6,968 nt of DNA from Actinomycetota bacterium (GTDB lineage Bacteria > Actinomycetota > Acidimicrobiia > Acidimicrobiales > Microtrichaceae), in the NCBI GenBank assembly GCA_018268735.1, contig JAFDWA010000080.1, forward strand, positions 1-6,968, read 5' to 3'. The translations under genes and the position numbers were made by a program. This document shows, piece after piece, positions 1 to 5,931 of the stretch (the first letter of the stretch is position 1; every line of letters begins with the position of its first letter). The notes beneath the pieces were generated by a model. That model was not told where the DNA came from. It saw only the letters and a program-made list of their open reading frames with translations, and searched no databases.

Positions 1-848
1 ACGTGCGCCGAGTACTCCCTGACCTCGCCGCCCTCGACGAGCGGAGCGATCGCCGGATGGGCCTTCATCCGCCGCAGCAGCTCCTCGGGCCGGGTACCCC
101 CCTCGGCGAGCGCCGGGAGCGACAGCACGAGACCGACCGAGAGCGTGTCGACGTTGGTGTAGATGAACCCCCCGCCGGGAACGTCGCCGGTGCAGCCCAT
201 GATCTCGTAGTCGACGCCGTGGTCGCCGCGGACACCGAAGCGCTCGTCGATGACGTCCCTCGGCAGCGCGATCGTCTCCTTGACCCCGACGGTGAAGTTC
301 GCGGGGTCGGTCGGGCCGTACAGGCCCGCCTCCTTGGCGAGGAACGAGTTGACGCCGTCGCATGCGATCACGACCTTCGCCGTCAGATCGCCGTCGGGTC
401 GATCGGTGCGCACGCCGACGATCGCGCCGTCGGGCCGGTCGCCGGAGCGCAACAGCCCGGTCGCGGTGGTCGATGTGACGAGGACAGCGCCGGCGTCGAC
501 GGCGTGGCCCGCAAGCCAGGCGTCGAAGTCCGGCCGGTACGCCGTCGCCCCGTTGTACGGCGGCTCGCCCCACGACTCGGTCCGGTAGTCGACGGTCAGT
601 GCCTGGTGTCCGGTGACGATCATCGTCGCCCGTCGGGTCACCCATCGCTGGATCGGCACCTCGGTCCACCACTGGGGGACGATCGTGTCGAGGATCCGGC
701 CGTAGATCACCCCGCCGTACATGTTCTTCGACCCGGGGAACGGGCCCCGTTCGAGCAGGCAGACCGACGCGCCCGAGCGTGCCAGCTCGATCGCTGCGGC
801 GGACCCCGCCGGTCCGGCACCGACGACGATCGCGTCGAACTCAGGCAT
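1..848 (-). CDS. fixC: Electron transfer flavoprotein:quinone oxidoreductase, FixC type (3' end cut by window)
   Basis: FAD-dependent oxidoreductase of the FixC/ETF-QO family, which takes electrons from reduced ETF and passes them to the quinone pool at the membrane. Only the first 282 residues are present; the rest lies beyond base 1. Seen: an N-terminal FAD-binding Rossmann motif GAGPAG (residues 10-15), followed by LLERG (31-35). Next comes the family stretch KNMYGGVIYGR (41-51), resembling the KNxxGG region of FixC proteins, then a later ACDGVNS FAD motif. The start at 848 is supported by a strong ribosome binding site GAGGTG seven bases upstream (856-861). The gene overlaps the stop of the upstream ETF alpha gene by 8 bp (ATGCCTGA), so the two are probably translationally coupled. 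A geranylgeranyl reductase-like or other FAD monooxygenase-fold enzyme is the main alternative, but the GG region and the ETF neighbour favour FixC. The ferredoxin-like FixX partner would be expected just past the left end. Confidence 0.88.
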   Translation of the reverse strand, partial: MPEFDAIVVGAGPAGSAAAIELARSGASVCLLERGPFPGSKNMYGGVIYGRILDTIVPQWWTEVPIQRWVTRRATMIVTGHQALTVDYRTESWGEPPYNGATAYRPDFDAWLAGHAVDAGAVLVTSTTATGLLRSGDRPDGAIVGVRTDRPDGDLTAKVVIACDGVNSFLAKEAGLYGPTDPANFTVGVKETIALPRDVIDERFGVRGDHGVDYEIMGCTGDVPGGGFIYTNVDTLSVGLVLSLPALAEGGTRPEELLRRMKAHPAIAPLVEGGEVREYSAH

Positions 849-1800
849 CGGCGCGCACCTCGGCCGATTCGTCGACCCGAGGATCGGCCGCCTCGCTGAG
901 ACGGGACGCGAGCTCCTCGAGCGTCGCGTTGGCATCCGCGACGACTGCGAGGTCTGCCATCGCCATCATCGGGCAGTGCGGATCGGTGTTGATGCTGATG
1001 ACGTGGTCCGGGTCGCCGAGTCCAGCTGTGTGCTGCACCGCTCCGCTGATGCCGAACGCGAGGTACAGCTCCGGAGCGACGACGACGCCGGTGGTCCCGA
1101 TCTGACGGCTGTGGGCGACCCATCCGCGGTCGGTGACGACCCGGGTGGCACCCATCGACGCGCCGAGCGCGGTGGCGACCGCTGTCAGCTCGGCGAAGCG
1201 CTCGGCCGAGTCGAGCCCGGCGCCACCGCCCAGGATGCGACGCGACTCGGCGAGGTCCATGGTCGTGACGTCCGGAGGGAGCACCTCGACGACGACAGCG
1301 TCCCGCGTCCCGGTCGTCGTGGTCGGTTCGATCGCCTCCACCTCCGGCACGGCACCGCGGAGCACGTCCCGTCCCGGGCCCGGTTGGACCGTCACCACGA
1401 TCGGCTCGGTCACCAGGTGGTCCGCAAGGACCCCGCCACCGAGGCACGCCGTCGACACGACGTCGTCGCGCACCGCGACCGCGCCCGCCAGCACCGGTCG
1501 GCCCAGCAGCGCGGCGAGGCGTGGAGCGAGGTCGCGGCCGTCGGGCGACGCGGGCAGCACCACGATGTCGGACCCGCTCACCTCGGGCGCCAGCGCCTCG
1601 GCCCAGGCGCCGGCGGCGAACGACCCCGCCTCCCACGCCGACACACGGGCGGTCACGCCCGAAAGGCTCTCGGCTGCTGCACGCACACCGGCGCCGACGA
1701 GGATCACGTGACCGTCGGCGGCCCTGGCCGCGTCGATCGAACCGGCCGGGAGCGTGGCGTCGCGCACCGGCACGACGGCGACTCGGGACCGGGGTGACAT
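841..1800 (-). CDS. etfA: Electron transfer flavoprotein alpha subunit (FixB type)
   Basis: ETF alpha, 319 residues, a usual family length. It binds FAD and, with ETF beta, carries electrons from flavin dehydrogenases to ETF:quinone oxidoreductase. The C-terminal FAD domain is clear: RRILGGGAGL (187-196), the DRGWV segment (224-228), SRQIGTTG (231-238), VAPELYLAFGISGAVQH (241-257) and INTDPHCPM (270-278). These match the order of conserved ETF alpha FAD-contact motifs. The N-terminal half is diverged and Ala/Val-rich, as is common. An upstream ATG at 1905 would add 35 residues, but that extension reads across the divergent promoter and the start of the opposing gene, so ATG 1800 is preferred. 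There is no clear Shine-Dalgarno; TACCGT (1809-1814) sits 8 bases upstream, compatible with a -10 box and a leaderless start. Oddity: no ETF beta gene precedes it, although fixA-fixB-fixC is the common order. Confidence 0.9.
   Translation of the reverse strand: MSPRSRVAVVPVRDATLPAGSIDAARAADGHVILVGAGVRAAAESLSGVTARVSAWEAGSFAAGAWAEALAPEVSGSDIVVLPASPDGRDLAPRLAALLGRPVLAGAVAVRDDVVSTACLGGGVLADHLVTEPIVVTVQPGPGRDVLRGAVPEVEAIEPTTTTGTRDAVVVEVLPPDVTTMDLAESRRILGGGAGLDSAERFAELTAVATALGASMGATRVVTDRGWVAHSRQIGTTGVVVAPELYLAFGISGAVQHTAGLGDPDHVISINTDPHCPMMAMADLAVVADANATLEELASRLSEAADPRVDESAEVRADA
856..861 (-). promoter_or_regulatory. Ribosome binding site of fixC
   Basis: On the minus strand the bases read GAGGTG, a near-perfect anti-Shine-Dalgarno match, 7 bases before the ATG at 848. 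The site lies inside the last codons of the ETF alpha gene and settles the fixC start. Confidence 0.7.
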
Positions 1801-1857
1801 GCACAGCGACGGTAGCCCGCAGGCGCCGAGCAGCGGGAGTTGACATAATGAGAATGC
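1801..1857. promoter_or_regulatory. Divergent promoter region between ETF alpha and the CDF exporter
   Basis: This 57-bp gap is the only place from which both outward-facing genes can be transcribed. Plus strand: TGACATAAT (1841-1849) fits an extended -10 element (TGn plus CATAAT, 5 of 6 to TATAAT), placing the transcription start at about 1856-1858, at or within two bases of the exporter's ATG. Minus strand: TACCGT (1814 down to 1809) fits the actinobacterial TAnnnT -10 pattern, with a start expected at about 1800-1802, at the ETF alpha ATG. Both genes could therefore be leaderless. An AT-rich segment, ATAATGAGAAT (1845-1855), stands out in this GC-rich DNA and resembles one arm of a Fur/Zur-type operator. 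The opposite arm is poor, so operator identity is only a suggestion. Confidence 0.5.
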
Positions 1858-2787
1858 ATGGGAACGGATGCGCACGCGCACGGCAGCCACGGCGGCCACA
1901 ACCACGGGTCCGCGCTCGCCCGCAGCGGCGAGGCAGCGAAGCGACCCCTCACCATCGCCCTCGGGCTCAGCGTCGTCACCTTCGGGGTCCAGATCGTCGT
2001 CGGCGTCGCCACCGGGTCGCTCGCACTGCTGGCGGACTCAGCGCACGTGCTCACCGACGCGCTCGGCATCGCCCTCGCCCTGGCAGCGGTCGTCGTCGCA
2101 TCCCGATCCCGGCGACCCGAGCACACCTTCGGGCTCTACCGCCTCGAGGTCCTCTCGGCGCTCACCAACGCCGTGCTGCTCCTCCTCGTCGCCGGATGGG
2201 CGCTGTACGAGGCGATCGGACGCATCCAGGATCCACCGGACGTCCCCGGACTGCCGGTGCTGGTCGTCGGGGCCATCGGGCTCGTCACCAACTTCATCTC
2301 ACTCCGCCTGCTCTCGGGCGGCGAGTCGCTCGCCGCCGAAGGCGCTCGGCTCGACGTGCTCGCCGACACGGTCGGCTCCGTCGCCGTGGTCGTCGGCGGT
2401 GCGGTGATCATGGCCACCGGCTGGACGGTCATCGACGCGTGGTTGGGCCTGGCGATCTCGCTGTGGATCATCCCCCGGTCGATCCGGCTCGCCGCCAGCT
2501 CGCTGCGCGTGCTCGTCGAGGCGGCCCCATCCGACGTCGACCTCGACGGACTCGAGGGTGACCTGCGCGCGCTGCCCGACGTCATCGACGTCCACGACCT
2601 GCACGTGTGGACCCTCACCTCCGACATGGAGCTGCTGACCGCGCACGTGATGGTCAGCACCGGCGCGGACCACCACGCGGTGTTGGATCGCGCCCGTTCG
2701 CTGCTGTCGGAGCAGCACGGCATCCACCACGCGACCCTGCAGGTCGAACCGGAGGACCACGCCGGCTGCGATGAGCTCGACTGGTAG
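1858..2787 (+). CDS. Cation diffusion facilitator (CDF) family metal exporter, CzcD/ZitB-like
   Basis: 309-residue metal/proton antiporter of the cytoplasmic membrane, most likely exporting Zn2+ or a similar divalent ion. Seen: a His-rich N-terminus (residues 6-17, HAHGSHGGHNHG), then six predicted membrane spans at about 32-50, 58-80, 98-116, 130-151, 168-187 and 190-206. A cytoplasmic domain from about 212 carries the CDF motif HDLHVWTLTSDMELLTAHV (246-264). The span-2 metal site is LLADSAHVLTD, giving H63 and D67. Span 5 has LDVLAD, giving D166 and D170, where ZitB-like zinc exporters usually have HxxxD. ATG 1858 is chosen because the His-rich leader begins there; ATGs at 1848 and 1854 are out of frame. 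GGGAG at 1835-1839 is too far upstream for a ribosome binding site, so a leaderless message is likely. It heads a three-gene plus-strand run. Confidence 0.93.
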   Translation: MGTDAHAHGSHGGHNHGSALARSGEAAKRPLTIALGLSVVTFGVQIVVGVATGSLALLADSAHVLTDALGIALALAAVVVASRSRRPEHTFGLYRLEVLSALTNAVLLLLVAGWALYEAIGRIQDPPDVPGLPVLVVGAIGLVTNFISLRLLSGGESLAAEGARLDVLADTVGSVAVVVGGAVIMATGWTVIDAWLGLAISLWIIPRSIRLAASSLRVLVEAAPSDVDLDGLEGDLRALPDVIDVHDLHVWTLTSDMELLTAHVMVSTGADHHAVLDRARSLLSEQHGIHHATLQVEPEDHAGCDELDW

Positions 2788-2797
2788 GCACTCCACC

Positions 2798-3577
2798 ATG
2801 ACGACCCACGTGCTGATCCACGGCGGCGGTTCGACCGGCCGCTTCTGGGACCGCCTCGCACCGCTGCTCGATGGACCGACGCTGGCCGTCGACCTCCCCG
2901 GACGCGGCCGGCACCCAGCAGATCTGGCGACGATCACCGTGGACGACGAGGTGGCCTCTGTGCTCGACGACATCGGTGCCGAGGCGCCCGACGGGCCGGT
3001 CGTGGTCGTCGCGCACTCCTCAGGCGGCCTCGTCGTCCCCGGCGTCGTCACCGCACTCGGCGACCGGGTCCGACGCATCGTGCTGATCGCCGCGCTCATC
3101 CCCCCTGAGGGCGGTGACGGCCTCGACTGCATGAAGCCCCACCACGCCGAGGGCCTGCGCGGGGTCGTCGCCGCACTTCGCCCCGACGACCCACCGATCA
3201 CGCTGCCCGGCCCACCCGATGACCCCGAGCCGTTCCGCACCGCGACCGGCGGCGATCCGCTCGACGACGACACCCTGGCGTTCGTCGTCGACCCCGTCCG
3301 GCTCGTCGCCGACACGGTGCAGCACTACTTCCAGCCGGTGCACTGGTCGCTCGTGCCGACGACGGTCCCGGTGACCTACCTTCTCACGATGCGGGACCGG
3401 CCGATCCCGACGGAGCTGCAACGGGAGATGGTCGACCGGCTCCCACCCGATCTCGCGGTGGAGGTGGTCGAGGTCGACACCGGCCACCTGGCGCCGATCA
3501 CCCATCCGGAGCTGCTGGTCGAGCTGATCGGATCCACCGGAGCCGGGCGGCGTGCAGGGAAGGACCCTCAGCGGTGA
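2798..3577 (+). CDS. Alpha/beta hydrolase fold protein
   Basis: 259-residue soluble alpha/beta hydrolase; substrate unknown, probably an ester, lactone or similar small molecule. Seen: the N-terminal strand and oxyanion-hole motif VLIHGGGSTGRFWD (5-18), then VDLPGRGRH (31-39). The nucleophile elbow is VVAHSSGG (70-77), with Ser74 as the likely nucleophile, so the usual first Gly of GxSxG is Ala. A candidate acid is Asp200 in LLTMRDRP, and the catalytic His is most likely His230 in DTGHLAPITHPELL. No signal peptide is seen, so it should be cytoplasmic. ATG 2798 is preferred over an in-frame ATG at 2771, which lies inside the exporter gene; the fold begins immediately after 2798. The gap to the exporter stop is 10 bp and AGG at 2786-2788 could serve as a weak ribosome binding site. 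It overlaps the next gene by 4 bp. Related families include EstC-like esterases and MenH-like enzymes, and the assignment stops at fold level. Confidence 0.88.
   Translation: MTTHVLIHGGGSTGRFWDRLAPLLDGPTLAVDLPGRGRHPADLATITVDDEVASVLDDIGAEAPDGPVVVVAHSSGGLVVPGVVTALGDRVRRIVLIAALIPPEGGDGLDCMKPHHAEGLRGVVAALRPDDPPITLPGPPDDPEPFRTATGGDPLDDDTLAFVVDPVRLVADTVQHYFQPVHWSLVPTTVPVTYLLTMRDRPIPTELQREMVDRLPPDLAVEVVEVDTGHLAPITHPELLVELIGSTGAGRRAGKDPQR
3556..3564 (+). promoter_or_regulatory. Ribosome binding site of the DUF2510 gene
   Basis: AGGGAAGGA, purine-rich with a good anti-Shine-Dalgarno match, ends 9 bases before the GTG at 3574. It lies in the last codons of the hydrolase gene and supports the GTG start and 4-bp overlap (GTGA). 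Confidence 0.6.
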
Positions 3578-4341
3578 GCTACCCGACCAAAGGCTGGTTC
3601 CCCGACCCGACCGGTCGCCACCAGCTCCGCTGGTGGACGGGTGAGGCATGGGCTGCTGCGGTCGCCGATGACGGCGTGCAGTCCTTCGACCCCGACGGCC
3701 TGCGCCCGGGAGCCCCGGACCAGCCTCGTTGCGAGGCGAGCGCCGAGGACCACGCCGAGGTGCTGCGGGCGTGTCACGTCGGGGCGCTCACCGGAACCGA
3801 TCCCCTCACCGCGCCGGTGCTGTCGATCTGGCACCGACGGGCTGGCCTCATCGACCTCAACCCCACCTGGTCGGTCCACGACGGTGGCGGACGGTGGTTC
3901 GGCACGTTCACCCTCGCCGTGTCGGGCCCGACGCCGAACGAACGCTCCTACGTGCTGCGCTGCACCGACGCCACGACGCTGTCGGTCACCCCCGAGCGTC
4001 CCCGTGCCGTCGCCCGGCTGACCGACCACGACGGGACCGAGGTCGCGGCCGTGGTGCCCGTCGGCGCCAGCACGCAGCGGGTCGAGGCGGTGGTCGACGG
4101 CATGGTCGTCGCACAGGCGACGTACGCGATCGGCGAGGTCGCCGTGACCGACATCTCAGGAGCCACCGTCGGCCGACTCGTCCCGCCACCGCTCAAGGTG
4201 CGTCGGAGCATCGGACGTCGGATCGGATGGGATCCGGCGCTCGTGTCGGAGCAGACCGCTGTCGGCGACCCGGTGACCGGTCGCGGGGTGAACGCTGTCG
4301 CCCTGGCGTGGGAGCACACGATCCGGGAGTGGAGCGCGTGA
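3574..4341 (+). CDS. DUF2510-domain protein with possible scramblase/LURP-one-like C-terminal domain
   Basis: 255 residues, GTG start. The N-terminus (about residues 5-32) is a DUF2510 module: GWFPDPTGRHQLRWWTGEAW shows the characteristic GW-PDP-G---RWW-G--W spacing. This short Trp-rich domain of unknown function is common in actinobacterial envelope-associated proteins. From about residue 80 comes a beta-rich region with repeated D-G turns (VHDGGGRWFG at 101-110, DHDG at 151-154, VVDGMVVA at 173-180, DISGATVG at 193-200). This is the pattern of a Tubby-C-like fold as in phospholipid scramblase-related and LURP-one-related proteins; that part is an inference from pattern, not a firm domain hit. 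No membrane segment or signal peptide is seen. It is translationally coupled to the hydrolase and probably co-transcribed from the exporter promoter. It ends 3 bp from a convergent gene. The molecular function is unknown. Confidence 0.82.
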   Translation: MSYPTKGWFPDPTGRHQLRWWTGEAWAAAVADDGVQSFDPDGLRPGAPDQPRCEASAEDHAEVLRACHVGALTGTDPLTAPVLSIWHRRAGLIDLNPTWSVHDGGGRWFGTFTLAVSGPTPNERSYVLRCTDATTLSVTPERPRAVARLTDHDGTEVAAVVPVGASTQRVEAVVDGMVVAQATYAIGEVAVTDISGATVGRLVPPPLKVRRSIGRRIGWDPALVSEQTAVGDPVTGRGVNAVALAWEHTIREWSA

Positions 4342-4342
4342 C

Positions 4343-4357
4343 CCTCAACGACTGAGG
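4343..4357. terminator. Short hairpin spanning two convergent stop codons (weak candidate)
   Basis: CCTCA-ACGAC-TGAGG forms a perfect 5-bp stem with a 5-base loop at the junction of the two convergent genes, and it includes the minus-strand gene's stop codon. There is no U-tract on either strand, so it is not a classical intrinsic terminator. Its stability is marginal. Confidence 0.25.
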
Positions 4358-5931
4358 CAGACGCCGTCCTCGGCCGCCCGTCGATCCGCATCGAGCAACC
4401 GGTGCACCGGCTCCAGCACCTGCGCGTCGAGGACAGACCAGATCCGGCCCGGGTCCGAGTCGACGTCGACCGGATAGATGTTCCAGCAGCCCGTCACGCC
4501 GGCGACCGACCCGCTGGCGTGGAAGGCGATCGACCACAGCGCCAGCACCACGACGAGCGCCGCGGTGCTCAGCGCACGCCGCCGGGTCGGCGCACCCCTG
4601 CGGAGGCGCTCAGCCCGGAACACGACGTCCACGGCCGGCAACGCCAGCACCGCGAGCTGCGGCACCGCCTCGGTCATGAACCTCGGACCGAAGCTGTGGC
4701 CCGCCCACCAGTGAGGGAAGGCCGACACCGAGATCGTGACCGCCAGCACCGAGACCCACAGCACGGCGACCAGCGAGCGACGCTGCGGATCCCGCCACGC
4801 GACGACCGCGCCGGACACCGCGAGGACGAGGATCGGCGAGGCAACGAGCAGACCCCGGCTCGGGCTGATCCAGTTCGACGCGACAGCTTCGGGGAACCAG
4901 GCGCCGAACACGACCCGACCCGACGAGTAGTACGCGGGCAGGGGATCACCGAGCAGCACGAGGTTGCACACGACGAAGCCGACCGCGACCGACAGCGCGC
5001 CGAGGGCCACCGACAGGACCGCCGAGGGGAGCGTCGCACGGCGCCGGACGATCACCCAGCCGACCAGCAGGACCGCGACCGCGAGGTTCGTCGGTCGCAC
5101 GATCGCAGCGCCGACCGCGGATGCACCCAGCGCGACGACCGCGCCGTCGAGCACCGACGGCCGCCGGACCCGATCCCCCGTCGGCTCGCCAGACGCGGTC
5201 ATCTCGGTCGGTCGGGTCGGGTCGGTCCGGTCGATGCGGACCGCCAGGTACAGCAGCAGGCTCAGCAGCAGGAGCGACGGCGTGTGCTGCCACAGGGCCC
5301 GGCTCGCCGTCGACCATGCAGACGTGCCGAGCGCGAACACCAGCGCCGCGCCGTTGGCCAGCAGACGGCGACGACGATCACCGCCGCCCAGGACGATCAG
5401 CGCCGTCGCCCGGAACAGCAGGACAGCTCCGATCACCACGAACGACGCCGACGCGGTGTGGATCAGCTCGAAGTCCCCGTCGCGGATGAGCCGCGCGCTG
5501 TCGGGCGTGCCGGCGACGGCAGCCACGGCATCGGTCACCACCACGCCGGGTACAGCGAAGAGCGCCGAGGTCCACGGGAAGTAGTCGAACACCTGGACGC
5601 CCGGGTTCCCGAGAACCCGTCGCAGCACCGCAGGATCCTCGACGACCGCACCGGCCGGGAGCGACCCGTCGGTGACGACGATCGGATGGCCGACCAGCCG
5701 GTCGGCGCCGACGTCGTCGATCGCCAGGCTGCCGCGGTGCACGAGCGAGTGGGCGGTCATCGGCACGAACGCCGGGTCGTGCGTCGTGGCGGACCGGACC
5801 GGACTCAGCAGGTAGACGGCAGCGACCACCAGGGCGAGCAGCCACCAGGACCCGAGGACGCCCCAGCGTCGTCGCGGCGGCGATCGGTCACCGTCGAGCT
5901 CCTCGCGCGCCACGCGGGGAGTCTCACACAC
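4345..5931 (-). CDS. Multi-spanning membrane protein, GT-C/PMT-like glycosyltransferase candidate
   Basis: Integral membrane protein of about 528 residues from GTG 5931, with roughly 11-12 hydrophobic spans. After the first span comes an extracytoplasmic loop, TTHDPAFVPMTAHSLVHRG. It resembles the first loop of GT-C/ArnT-PMT-type enzymes, where an Asp/Glu acts with a lipid-linked sugar; the Asp here is the candidate. Other family-like stretches are SRALWQHTPSLLLLSLLLYL and HWWAGHSFGPRFMTEAVPQL, and a Cys-Trp C-terminal loop (CWNIYPVDVD). Such proteins usually mannosylate or otherwise glycosylate envelope components from polyprenyl-phosphate sugars; donor and acceptor cannot be told here. Start choice is uncertain. 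GTG 5931 overlaps the upstream flavoprotein stop by 8 bp (GTGTGTGA), GTG 5913 avoids the overlap, and ATG 5991 would overlap by 68 bp. None has a strong ribosome binding site. A Gly-Thr-Arg-Pro-rich low-complexity hydrophilic loop sits mid-protein. Confidence 0.78.
   Translation of the reverse strand: MCETPRVAREELDGDRSPPRRRWGVLGSWWLLALVVAAVYLLSPVRSATTHDPAFVPMTAHSLVHRGSLAIDDVGADRLVGHPIVVTDGSLPAGAVVEDPAVLRRVLGNPGVQVFDYFPWTSALFAVPGVVVTDAVAAVAGTPDSARLIRDGDFELIHTASASFVVIGAVLLFRATALIVLGGGDRRRRLLANGAALVFALGTSAWSTASRALWQHTPSLLLLSLLLYLAVRIDRTDPTRPTEMTASGEPTGDRVRRPSVLDGAVVALGASAVGAAIVRPTNLAVAVLLVGWVIVRRRATLPSAVLSVALGALSVAVGFVVCNLVLLGDPLPAYYSSGRVVFGAWFPEAVASNWISPSRGLLVASPILVLAVSGAVVAWRDPQRRSLVAVLWVSVLAVTISVSAFPHWWAGHSFGPRFMTEAVPQLAVLALPAVDVVFRAERLRRGAPTRRRALSTAALVVVLALWSIAFHASGSVAGVTGCWNIYPVDVDSDPGRIWSVLDAQVLEPVHRLLDADRRAAEDGVCLSR
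5205..5233. repeat. Short GTCGG tandem-like low-complexity tract
   Basis: About five imperfect consecutive copies of a GTCGG unit lie within the membrane protein gene. On the coding strand they give the hydrophilic DRTDPTRPTE loop between two membrane spans. The repeat is in frame with the gene and probably reflects slippage tolerated in a loop. Confidence 0.4.

Noticed and set aside
3..899. 298-codon plus-strand open frame
   Set aside because: It is antisense to fixC. The product is Arg/Asp/Pro-rich and without motifs, whereas the minus strand encodes an unmistakable FAD enzyme.
1840..1845. TTGACA read as a -35 box for the exporter
   Set aside because: It lies only 12 bases before the ATG, so the paired -10 and transcription start would fall inside the gene. 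The overlapping TGACATAAT as an extended -10 fits better.
721..1846. Long open frames on both strands over the ETF alpha gene (721-1797 plus; 707-1846 minus)
   Set aside because: Both are Arg/His-rich shadow frames; the ETF alpha FAD motifs lie only in the 841-1800 minus frame.
1848..1856. ATGs at 1848 and 1854 as exporter starts
   Set aside because: Both are in a different frame from the CDF protein and open an Arg-rich shadow frame.
1801..1905. 35-residue N-terminal extension of ETF alpha from ATG 1905
   Set aside because: It would read through the opposing promoter and into the start of the exporter gene, and it adds sequence atypical of ETF alpha.
2299..3315. 338-codon minus-strand open frame
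   Set aside because: It is antisense across the exporter and hydrolase genes, low-complexity Ser/Arg/Gly, and ignores the clear plus-strand gene boundary.
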